NCBI RefSeq assembly: GCF_000373925.1
Contig: NZ_KB892773.1
Coordinates: 1-47,200, forward strand
Origin: Actinopolymorpha alba DSM 45243
GTDB taxonomy: Bacteria > Actinomycetota > Actinomycetes > Propionibacteriales > Actinopolymorphaceae
Length of the DNA: 47,200 nucleotides
Direction: 5' to 3'
Position 1 is the first letter of the stretch, and each line of letters starts with the position of its first letter. Below are positions 33,857-41,346 of this stretch, piece by piece. A program made the translations under genes and the position numbers. The notes under the pieces were generated by a model. The model worked only from the letters and a program-made list of their open reading frames with translations, did no database searches and was not told the origin of the DNA.

Positions 33857-34417
33857 GTGATCACCCGCGTACGCTCCGGCGATCAGGAGGCGTACGCGGT
33901 CCTGGTGCGCCGTCACACGGCCGTCGCCTACCGCACCGCGGTGCTCCTTGGCGGGGGCATGGACGCCGAGGACGTCGTACAGGTCGCCTTCGTCAAGGCG
34001 TACCACGCGCTCGGCGGCTTCCGCGACAACTCGGCGTTCCGGCCCTGGCTGCTGCGGATCGTCGCGAACGAAACGCGGAACGCCGTACGCGCGAGCAACC
34101 GGCGGCGGGCCGCGACCGCACGCGTCAGCTGGCTCGGGGACGACGACCTCCTGGTCCCCGACCCCCTGACGGAAGCGCTGTCGAGCGAGCGTCGGGCGCA
34201 GTTGCTGGACGCGGTGCGTGACCTGCCGGAGGCACAGCGGCTCGCGGTCACCTGCCGGTACTTCCTGGAGCTGGACGAGGAGGAGACGGCGACCGTGCTG
34301 GGGTGGCCGCGCGGGACCGTGAAGTCGCGGCTCCATCGCGCGCTGCGGCGACTGCGTACCCAGCTGGAGGGCTCGACGCACCCGATGCCGAAGGAGGGCG
34401 CCGGCCATGACCGCTGA
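33857..34417 (+). CDS. ECF RNA polymerase sigma factor
   Basis: A 186-residue sigma factor. Region 2 has DAEDVVQVAFVKAYHAL and FRPWLLRIVANE; region 4 has LPEAQRLAVTCRYF and the HTH ATVLGWPRGTVKSRLHRAL. ECF sigma factors direct RNA polymerase to a stress regulon and are usually held by an anti-sigma partner. The gene overlaps the next by 11 bases, and that product fits the partner. The start is GTG at 33857; the frame is open further upstream without a better start codon, so a few residues could be missing. Confidence 0.93.
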   Translation: MITRVRSGDQEAYAVLVRRHTAVAYRTAVLLGGGMDAEDVVQVAFVKAYHALGGFRDNSAFRPWLLRIVANETRNAVRASNRRRAATARVSWLGDDDLLVPDPLTEALSSERRAQLLDAVRDLPEAQRLAVTCRYFLELDEEETATVLGWPRGTVKSRLHRALRRLRTQLEGSTHPMPKEGAGHDR

Positions 34418-35252
34418 CCGCCTGCCGGACGAACTCCGCGCGCTCGGGCGGACGATCGCGACGCCCCCGGTCGACCACGAAGCGGTCGCCGCCGAGGTGC
34501 TGCGTCGGCTCGCGGGCAGCCCTGCCCCGGTTACGCCGAAGCGGTGGCGCCGCGCCGTGTCCTGGGTGGCCACAACCGTGCGGCAGCGGCGCCGGCGGGC
34601 GGTCCTCGCCGTCGTCAGTGGGCTGCTGCTCGCCCTCGTGCTGACGCCGCCGGTACGCGCGACGGTCGCTGACTGGTTCGGATTCGCCGGCGTTCTCGTA
34701 CGCTTCGGCCCCTCGCTGCCTTCCGCCTCCGTCTCGGTGCCGCCCGCGGTCGCGGCACCCTCGGGCCCAGCGCCCTCGACGGCGGGGCCCTCGGCGACGG
34801 TGCCCTCGGCGACGGGGACCCTGGATGAGGCAGCGCGTCGGGTCGGCTTCAGCCCCGTCGTTCCCCGCATGCTCGGTGCTCCGGACGGCGTCGAGGTGTC
34901 CGCGGACCGCCGGTTGCTGTCGCTGAGCTGGCGTGAGAACGCCGGCACGCTGCGGCTGGACGAGTTCGAGGGACGGCTGGCGCCGCTGTTCTTCAAGACC
35001 GTCGGTGGCAGGGGTGCGGAGTACGTCTACGTCGGCGAGCAGTCGGCGCTCTGGTTTCCCACGCCGCACGAGGTCGTGCTCATCGACAAGGACGGCGGGG
35101 AACGCCGCGAGTCGGCGCGCCCGGCTGGTCCCACGCTGGTGTGGGAGTCCGGCGGCGTCACACTGCGGCTCGAGGGGGTGCCGGACAGGAAGCGGGCGGT
35201 CGAGATCGCGGAGTCCGTGCCCGAGCCCGGAACCAACGGTGGAACCCGCTAG
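34407..35252 (+). CDS. Membrane protein, probable anti-sigma factor
   Basis: A 281-residue protein with a cytoplasmic N-terminal part of about 65 residues, one membrane helix (AVLAVVSGLLLALVLTPPV), a Pro/Ser/Ala-rich spacer (about 105-135) and an outer C-terminal domain of about 140 residues. This is the layout of anti-sigma factors. The zinc-binding H-x3-C-x2-C motif of ZAS proteins is absent. It overlaps the sigma gene by 11 bases, so the two are translationally coupled. The role is inferred from topology and operon. Confidence 0.75.
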   Translation: MTADRLPDELRALGRTIATPPVDHEAVAAEVLRRLAGSPAPVTPKRWRRAVSWVATTVRQRRRRAVLAVVSGLLLALVLTPPVRATVADWFGFAGVLVRFGPSLPSASVSVPPAVAAPSGPAPSTAGPSATVPSATGTLDEAARRVGFSPVVPRMLGAPDGVEVSADRRLLSLSWRENAGTLRLDEFEGRLAPLFFKTVGGRGAEYVYVGEQSALWFPTPHEVVLIDKDGGERRESARPAGPTLVWESGGVTLRLEGVPDRKRAVEIAESVPEPGTNGGTR

Positions 35253-35309
35253 CGCTCGGCGGTGTACCTGAGGTGTCGGAATGACCTTCCCGGCTCTCGA
35301 GGAGCACCC

Positions 35310-36146
35310 ATGCGAAGCTCCACAATCCTCTCGCCAGACCGTCCCAGTCGATCCGTACGCCTCGCCACCCGCCGGATGAGGCACATCATCACGGCTCTCC
35401 TTGCCCTCGTCGCCACCCTGGCCGGCACGCTGGTGCTAGGTCAGCGACCAGCCGCGGCGGGCGGACCCACGAGCGTGCTGATCGTCGCGCCGGAGCAGGC
35501 ACGGGTCACGGGGATCTATTACTCGGACCCGGCGTACAAACGGCTTGAGGAGGCGCTCGCCGAGGCGCCAACCTCGGGCGAAAAGGCGCCCCGTGTGTTC
35601 TCCGACGAGACCTGGACGTCGGTCAATGTGACCTGGCTGATCCACGACATCACGGCCTGGCGTACAGACCGCGTCCTCGTCCACCCCGCCAGCGGGCAAC
35701 TGTGGATCAGCACTCGATTGCTCGACGCCGGGCTGGCCGTAGAGGAGGACGGGACCTGGCACCGCTCCCGCGCTCCCGGCGAACTCCTCGCGTTGTTCAA
35801 GCGCCTGGGGGTGCTCGACCTCGGTGCGCAGCCGCCAAGAGCCCCCGCGCCGACAGCTACCGCCGAGGCTTCGGCCGCGGCGGACGCCGACCGTCAGGCC
35901 GCGATCACCGATCAGGCGGGGAAGCCGAGCAGGGCCGCCGACCCGGCGACGGCGCCCCCGGCGGCGACGGCCGCTCGTACCCCCGTGTCCCCGTCGAGCG
36001 GATCCTCGTCTGGTTGGTGGTGGGCGCTGCCCGCGCTCCTGGTGGGCGTGGTCGGGGGTGCGGTGGGTCGCCCAGCCGCCGTACGTCTTCGCCTCAGAAT
36101 GCGCGGGCGGGAACCCGGCGCGCGCCAGGAGTTGATCGACGTCTGA
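35310..36146 (+). CDS. Secreted membrane-anchored protein of unknown function
   Basis: A 278-residue protein with a signal peptide (ITALLALVATLAGTLVL, cleavage near AAAGG), an outer domain of about 130 residues, a low-complexity Pro/Ala/Thr region (about 170-235), then a C-terminal membrane helix (WWWALPALLVGVVGGAVG) and a basic tail. It is likely anchored in the membrane with the domain outside. ATG at 35310 has GAGGAG upstream. It follows the sigma and anti-sigma genes by 57 bases and may be in the same operon, hence a possible stress-response surface protein. No family recognised. Confidence 0.78.
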   Translation: MRSSTILSPDRPSRSVRLATRRMRHIITALLALVATLAGTLVLGQRPAAAGGPTSVLIVAPEQARVTGIYYSDPAYKRLEEALAEAPTSGEKAPRVFSDETWTSVNVTWLIHDITAWRTDRVLVHPASGQLWISTRLLDAGLAVEEDGTWHRSRAPGELLALFKRLGVLDLGAQPPRAPAPTATAEASAAADADRQAAITDQAGKPSRAADPATAPPAATAARTPVSPSSGSSSGWWWALPALLVGVVGGAVGRPAAVRLRLRMRGREPGARQELIDV

Positions 36147-36271
36147 GGCGTACGCCAGAGCCGCGGGTGTCCCCTCCAGAAAATCTTGATGCAGGGGTGT
36201 CGATCCGGTGTCGTGGTGCTCGACGCGTTGGTAGAGGCAAGGTGGGCACGCGACAGACAAGGGAGACAACG

Positions 36272-36694
36272 ATGCGGTTCATGGTGCTGGTGAAGGCGAC
36301 AGCGGAGTCTGAGACGGGCGTTATGCCGAGCCAGGAGCTCCTGGAGGCGATGGGTAAGTACAACGAGGAGCTGGTGAAGGCCGGCGTCCTGTTGGCCGGT
36401 GAGGGGCTGCACCCGAGCTCGAAGGGCGCCCGGGTGCGGTTCTCCGGCGAGGAGCGGCAGGTGATCGACGGGCCGTTCGCGGAGACGAAGGAGCTGATCG
36501 CGGGATTCTGGCTGTTCCAGGTCAGGTCGAAGGAAGAAGCGATCGAGTGGGTCAAGCGGTGCCCCAACCCCATGAATGAGGACAGCGAGATCGAGATTCG
36601 CCAGGTGTTCGAGGCCGACGACTTCGCTGAGGTGCTCACGCCTGAGCTGCGCGAGCGCGAGGAGCGTCTGCGGGCCCAGGTCGAGGGCGCCTGA
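36272..36694 (+). CDS. YciI/DGPF-domain protein
   Basis: A 140-residue protein with the YciI-like fold. MRFMVLVKATAESE opens the fold and IDGPFAETKELIAGFWLF near residue 68 is the family's DGPF signature. These proteins are often found beside ECF sigma factors in actinobacteria, as here, where one lies about 1.9 kb upstream on the same strand. ATG at 36272 with GGGAGA upstream. A regulatory or small-molecule role is plausible; the activity is not known. Confidence 0.92.
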   Translation: MRFMVLVKATAESETGVMPSQELLEAMGKYNEELVKAGVLLAGEGLHPSSKGARVRFSGEERQVIDGPFAETKELIAGFWLFQVRSKEEAIEWVKRCPNPMNEDSEIEIRQVFEADDFAEVLTPELREREERLRAQVEGA

Positions 36695-36730
36695 AATGGA
36701 ACGAAGCCCGTGGGAGCGGGTGGCTTGAGG

Positions 36731-37474
36731 TCAGCTCACTCGCTCCAACCGGCGGCGAACGTCGTCGTCGCCGGAGCCGCTCGCGGGACTGGCGAGGGTC
36801 GGGCTCGCGACGGCGGCGGGGCGCACGCCGCCGTCCCGGTCGGGCAGCCACAACCGGGACGTACGCCGGCGGCCGCCCGCGCCGCGTCCGGTGGCCTCGA
36901 CCGTGACCTCGCGGGCGGCCAGGTGGCCGTGTCCCGCACCGAGGCCGTGCCAGGTGCTCGACCTGATCGCCAACCGCAGTTCGGACCCCGCCCAGTCACC
37001 GTCCTGGACCAGGAGGACCGCCCCGCGCTCGCGTACCCGCGCCGCGAGCCTGCGGATCTCAGCGTCGTAGGCCCGGGTCGGTGGCCGCACCACCACCACG
37101 TCGAGGACGTCGATCAGCGCGGCGACGGCGCTCAACCACTGGCGTCCAGGCGACGGGACCAGCACGAACCGCGTGAGGTCGATACCCAACCCGGCGGCGG
37201 CCTCCGCGCCCAAACCCGGCATCCCGACCACTCCGCACCAGGAGCCCGCCCGCGAAGGGCCGGCGGCGAGGGCGAGCGTGAGCATGGTCGACTTCTCGAT
37301 GGCGTAACTGGCTCCCCGGCGTAGCCCCTGCCCGGGCAGCAGATCGGCGAACGCCGGCAAGGTGGGCAGGGTCGGGACGGCCCGCCCGGCCGCCGCCGCG
37401 GTCGGCTTGGCGGCGAGCTCAGCGCGCAGGTCGGCGAGCACGGCGGCCCGATCGGCGTCGGAGCGCCGCGGCAT
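36731..37474 (-). CDS. ImuA'-like RecA-fold protein (SOS mutagenesis)
   Basis: A 247-residue protein resembling the actinobacterial ImuA' family. The P-loop region is degenerate (LRRGASYAIEKSTMLTLALA), as in family members; RecA-like strands follow (GSWCGVVGMPGLG, RFVLVPSPG, VVVVRPP, GAVLLVQDGDW), then an RLWLPDRDGGVRP tail. ImuA' works with ImuB and DnaE2 in damage-induced mutagenesis. A perfect LexA box lies at 37569-37584, so the likely ATG is 37474. In-frame starts at 37555, 37576 and 37714 exist; the last two overlap or precede the box and are unlikely. No imuB or dnaE2 is adjacent. Confidence 0.8.
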   Translation of the reverse strand: MPRRSDADRAAVLADLRAELAAKPTAAAAGRAVPTLPTLPAFADLLPGQGLRRGASYAIEKSTMLTLALAAGPSRAGSWCGVVGMPGLGAEAAAGLGIDLTRFVLVPSPGRQWLSAVAALIDVLDVVVVRPPTRAYDAEIRRLAARVRERGAVLLVQDGDWAGSELRLAIRSSTWHGLGAGHGHLAAREVTVEATGRGAGGRRRTSRLWLPDRDGGVRPAAVASPTLASPASGSGDDDVRRRLERVS

Positions 37475-38071
37475 CCGCGCGACGCCAAGACCGACGCCAA
37501 CGTCGACACTGGGGTCGACGTCGGGGTCGAGGTCGCCCGCCCGTGAAGAACTCACCACCCCTCGATGGTCGAACATGCGTTCGAGCTTGTCAACTCGCCG
37601 TGCGCTCGGATTGGCGTGTCCGTCGAGCGCTGGATCGACGCCGGTCGGGACGGCGAGCGGGGGCGGCCCGACCCGCGCGGTTCGCCACCCGCCTCCCAGG
37701 AGTGGCCGTGCCACAACCGCGTACGAACATCGAAAGAATCATCAACGCCGCAAGGGAAAACAGCGCGTAGCTCGCCGGGCCCGATGATCGCCCGGACCCG
37801 GCCCGTAGGACCTCTTTGACACGAAACAGGCAGTCGGGCCACCACGCCGCAGCGGCGCGTCTTACTATCGGCCGAACCGCGGTATTGACACGGACGGGAT
37901 CTGCCGGGGACCGTCAACGCCGCGTCGGCTTCACCACCCCCTCACGGCAGTACCTTCGTACCACCCCTTCCCCCCTGACGACCCTGCTCGATGGGTCTCG
38001 TCGAACTCTCCCAACAGGGGCGAGTCTCTTCGGCGGGACCTTGGCCCAATCTCTCTCCACAGGAGCCCACT
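37475..38071. other. Divergent spacer between the ImuA' and DUF1611 genes
   Basis: Apart from the LexA box (37569-37584) I see nothing I can support here. The frame upstream of the DUF1611 start is open from 37991 but has no conserved sequence. The region is low in purine-rich ribosome-like sites until AGGAG at 38061. Confidence 0.5.
37569..37584. promoter_or_regulatory. LexA (SOS) box
   Basis: TCGAAC-ATGC-GTTCGA is a perfect match to the actinobacterial LexA consensus TCGAAC(N4)GTTCGA. It lies 95 bases upstream of the chosen ImuA' start on the minus strand and predicts DNA-damage induction of that gene. Confidence 0.85.
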
Positions 38072-39166
38072 GTGCCGACCTCTGCCCACCAGGTCATGGC
38101 CCTGGATCCCGTTCGGCTGGCCCGGGCGAAGCGCGGCTTCACGACGCGCAACGTCCACCTCCTCGACACCCCCCACGACTGGCCCTGGTCGCTCGTCGAC
38201 GGGGTCCGCCCGCAGCCTGGTGACCTGGTGCTGGCCAGGGTGACCGGCATCGGGCAGCATGCCTGGTTGGAACGCCCGGACGGGCGGCGGGCGACGATGT
38301 ACGTCGACGATGAGGTCGTGGTGGCGTACGGCGCCCGCTACGCCCCCGACGCCTTCGAGGGGCTGGTCTCCGACGACCTCGGGCCCTGCGACCTGCTGGC
38401 CGGGGGCGGCATCGCCGGTCAGTGCCTCTCCCGCTCGCCCAAGGTGGCCGCACCGACCCGGCTCGAACCCTCCGGCCTCCTCGCGGTCAACGGCCAGCCG
38501 CTCAATCTGCGACAGTTCGCGCGGTGTGCCGTCGACAGTCCCGAACCCACGACCCGGCCGCTGCACACGGTGGGTGTCGTCGGGACGTCGATGAACGCCG
38601 GCAAGACGACGGCCCTCGCCGCCCTCGTCAGGGGACTGTCCCGGGCCGGGCTGCGGGTGGGCGCGGTGAAGGTGACGGGTACCGGCTCTGGCGGTGACCT
38701 GTGGAAGTACGAAGACGCCGGCGCCGAGTGGATCTACGACTTCACCGACGCGGGCTACCCCACGACCTACAAGGTGCCCGTGAACGACCTGGAACGCGCG
38801 GCCGCGGGGCTGGTCGACCAGATCGCCCGCCGTGGCGCCGACGTCGCGGTGGTCGAGATCGCGGACGGCATCTTCCAGGCCGAGACCGCGGCCCTGCTCG
38901 CGTCGCCCGTGATCCGGCTGCTGCTCGACGGTGTGCTCTTCGCCGCCGGCGACGCCCTGGGCGCGCAGGCGGGAGCGGATCGGCTGCGGTCGTGGGGGTA
39001 CGACGTCCGCGCGGTCACGGGACGGTTCACCGCGTCGCCGCTCGCCCTCCGTGAGGCCGAGGCGTGCGGGCTCGGGCCCCTGACGCAGCTCGACCTGCAG
39101 TCACCGCGGGTGGCGGCCGAACTGCTCGGCCTGGTGTCCTCGGTGTCGCGGGCGGCGGCGGTCTAG
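38072..39166 (+). CDS. DUF1611 family P-loop protein
   Basis: A 364-residue protein with a P-loop GTSMNAGKTT near residue 173 and a MobB-like continuation (LSRAGLRVGAVKVTGTGSGG). The N-terminal domain (about 20-150) has no catalytic motif I know. The C-terminal part has ADVAVVEIADGIFQAETAALL, probably the Walker B end. DUF1611 proteins are NTPase-fold enzymes; some (DgcN) act on N-acyl D-amino acids. GTG at 38072 has AGGAG nine bases upstream. It stands 115 bases before larB on the same strand, so it may serve the lar pathway, but that is inference. Confidence 0.85.
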   Translation: MPTSAHQVMALDPVRLARAKRGFTTRNVHLLDTPHDWPWSLVDGVRPQPGDLVLARVTGIGQHAWLERPDGRRATMYVDDEVVVAYGARYAPDAFEGLVSDDLGPCDLLAGGGIAGQCLSRSPKVAAPTRLEPSGLLAVNGQPLNLRQFARCAVDSPEPTTRPLHTVGVVGTSMNAGKTTALAALVRGLSRAGLRVGAVKVTGTGSGGDLWKYEDAGAEWIYDFTDAGYPTTYKVPVNDLERAAAGLVDQIARRGADVAVVEIADGIFQAETAALLASPVIRLLLDGVLFAAGDALGAQAGADRLRSWGYDVRAVTGRFTASPLALREAEACGLGPLTQLDLQSPRVAAELLGLVSSVSRAAAV

Positions 39167-39281
39167 AACGAACGCGTACCGGGTTCGGAAGGTCGCGCGG
39201 ACAGGGCCGCGGAGCCCGCAACGCGACGTCAGCCGCATATCGGCAGAGACCTTGTCCGCACGACCTCCTAAGGTCGAGGCC

Positions 39282-40079
39282 ATGACCTCCCGCGACACCA
39301 CTTCCGGCTCCGGTCCCGCCACCAATGGTCAGGTGCCCGGCGACCACCTGCCGCCCGCCGGCACCGCGTTGCCCGCGGACGGCACGTCGGGGTACGTCGA
39401 CCTCGGCTACGCCCGGCTCGACACCGACCGGCTGGCCCGCACCGGCGACCCCGAGGTCGTCTACGGCGCCGGCAAGACGCCTGACCAGGTGGTCGACCTC
39501 CTCCACGCGCTCCGCGCAGCCCACCCGGATCGGGCCGCGCTCGCGACCCGGCTCGACGCGACCGCGATCGACCAGGTGCGTGCGGCCTTCCCCGACGCCC
39601 GGATCGATGACGTGGCCGGCGCCGCCACCGTGGGTCCCCTGCCCGAGCCGGCCGGCCTCGTGTGTGTGGTCGCGGCGGGTACGTCAGATGCGCGGGTGGC
39701 CCGTGAGGCGGCGCTCACTGCCGAGGCGTTCGGTGCGGGGGTACGCCGGATCAACGACGTCGGAGTCGCCGGCATGCATCGCCTGATGGCCGTGAAGGAC
39801 CAGCTCGACGAGGCGGACTGCCTGATCGTGGTCGCCGGCATGGAAGGCGCCCTGCCGTCGGTGGTCGGCGGGTTGACCGGCGTTCCTCTCGTGGCGGTGC
39901 CGACCAGCGTCGGCTACGGCGCGTCGTTCGGAGGGCTCGCGGCGCTGCTCGCGATGCTCAACTCCTGCGCGCCCGGCGTGGTCGTCACCAACATCGACAA
40001 CGGATTCGGCGCGGGGGTGTTCGCGGGTCGGGTGGCCCGCCGCGCCGCCAGCGCCGCTCGGAGTGAGGTCGCCCGATGA
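39282..40079 (+). CDS. larB: LarB, nickel-pincer cofactor biosynthesis (nicotinate mononucleotide family)
   Basis: A 265-residue LarB protein. The conserved C-terminal block is GMEGALPSVVGGL, then VPTSVGYGASFGGL, then NIDNGFGAG; the AIR-carboxylase-like fold is recognised from these. LarB carboxylates nicotinic acid adenine dinucleotide in the first step of the nickel-pincer (NPN) cofactor. ATG at 39282; the earlier in-frame ATG at 39252 adds an unconserved stretch. Its TGA overlaps the larC ATG (ATGA), so the two are coupled. Confidence 0.95.
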   Translation: MTSRDTTSGSGPATNGQVPGDHLPPAGTALPADGTSGYVDLGYARLDTDRLARTGDPEVVYGAGKTPDQVVDLLHALRAAHPDRAALATRLDATAIDQVRAAFPDARIDDVAGAATVGPLPEPAGLVCVVAAGTSDARVAREAALTAEAFGAGVRRINDVGVAGMHRLMAVKDQLDEADCLIVVAGMEGALPSVVGGLTGVPLVAVPTSVGYGASFGGLAALLAMLNSCAPGVVVTNIDNGFGAGVFAGRVARRAASAARSEVAR

Positions 40080-41341
40080 GCATGGGATCAGGGAAGGTGG
40101 CGCGGAGCTGCCGGATCGGCTGGCTCGACTGTGGTTCGGGTGCGTCCGGCGACATGCTCCTCGGCGCGCTCGTCGCGGCGGGCGTACCGCTCGAGGTGCT
40201 CACCCGGGCCGTCGACGCGGTGGCGCCCGAGGCAGTCGAGCTGAGCGCCTCGCTGGTAACCCGCAACGGCCTGGCCGCGACGCTGGTCACGGTCGACGGG
40301 ACCGACTCCACCCACCACCGCACCTGGGCCGACGTCCGCGCGCTGCTGGACGCCGCCGACCTCGACGAACCCGTCCGCCAGGCCGCCCACGAGACGTTCC
40401 GCCGCCTCGCCGAGGCCGAGGCGAAGGTGCACGCGACCACCCCCGACGCGATCCACTTCCACGAGGTCGGCGCGCTCGACGCGATCGCCGACGTGGTGGG
40501 CGTGTGCGCGGGCTTCGCCCACCTCGGGCTCGACCGCGTCCTCGCGTCACCGGTCGCGGTCGGGTCGGGGTTCGTACGCGCGGCACACGGCCGGCTGCCG
40601 GTGCCGGTGCCGGCGGTGGTGGAGTTGCTGGCCGCCGCGGGCGCACCGTCGTACGCCGGCGAGATCGACGGGACTCCGGTGGGTGAGCTGTGCACGCCGA
40701 CGGGTGCGGCCCTGCTCGCCACCCACGTGTCGGCGTGGGGTTCGCAGCCGCCGATGCGGGTACGCGCGCAGGGCTTCGGGGCGGGCGGTCGCGACACGCC
40801 GGGCCGGGCGAACGTCGTACGCCTCCTCGTGGGGGACGCCGTCGACGAGGTGCCGTCCAGCACGCCGTCACGACCGGGCACGCCCGCCACCTCGACCGAA
40901 CTCGTCGTGGAGACGAACGTCGACGACCTCGACCCGCGGATCTGGCCGGCCGTCCTGAGCCGCCTGCTCGCGGTCGGGGCCGCCGACGCGTGGCTCACGC
41001 CGATCCTGATGAAGAAGGGCCGCCCGGCGCACACGCTGTCGGTCCTGGTCGAGCCGGGCCGGCTGGACGACGTGTGCCGGGTCATCTTCACCGAGACCTC
41101 GGCGATCGGGGTACGCAGCACCCCGGTGAGCAAGCTGCCGCTGGACCGCGAGACCCGCACGATCGCGCTGCCTGGGGGCGAGGTCCGCGTCAAGGTCGCG
41201 TCGTACGCCGGTGCGGTGGTCAACGCGCAGCCCGAGTACGACGACGTGGCCGCACTCGCCGAGCGGACCGGCCGTCCTGTGAAGGTGGTCTTGGCGGAGG
41301 CTGTCGCCGCCGTACACGCACAGCAGTTGGGCATAACCTGA
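40076..41341 (+). CDS. larC: LarC, nickel insertion protein
   Basis: A 421-residue LarC. The N-terminal half has LDCGSGASGDMLLGAL near residue 19 and FHEVGALDAIADV near residue 129; the C-terminal half has VETNVDDLDP near residue 280 and LMKKGRPAHTL near residue 312, all family marks. LarC uses CTP to insert nickel into the pincer cofactor. In Lactobacillus plantarum the gene is split by a programmed frameshift; here it is one continuous frame. It overlaps larB by 4 bases and is followed 5 bases on by a membrane-protein gene. No larE (sulfur transferase) or larA (racemase) lies in the window. Confidence 0.95.
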   Translation: MSMGSGKVARSCRIGWLDCGSGASGDMLLGALVAAGVPLEVLTRAVDAVAPEAVELSASLVTRNGLAATLVTVDGTDSTHHRTWADVRALLDAADLDEPVRQAAHETFRRLAEAEAKVHATTPDAIHFHEVGALDAIADVVGVCAGFAHLGLDRVLASPVAVGSGFVRAAHGRLPVPVPAVVELLAAAGAPSYAGEIDGTPVGELCTPTGAALLATHVSAWGSQPPMRVRAQGFGAGGRDTPGRANVVRLLVGDAVDEVPSSTPSRPGTPATSTELVVETNVDDLDPRIWPAVLSRLLAVGAADAWLTPILMKKGRPAHTLSVLVEPGRLDDVCRVIFTETSAIGVRSTPVSKLPLDRETRTIALPGGEVRVKVASYAGAVVNAQPEYDDVAALAERTGRPVKVVLAEAVAAVHAQQLGIT

Positions 41342-41346
41342 GCGCG

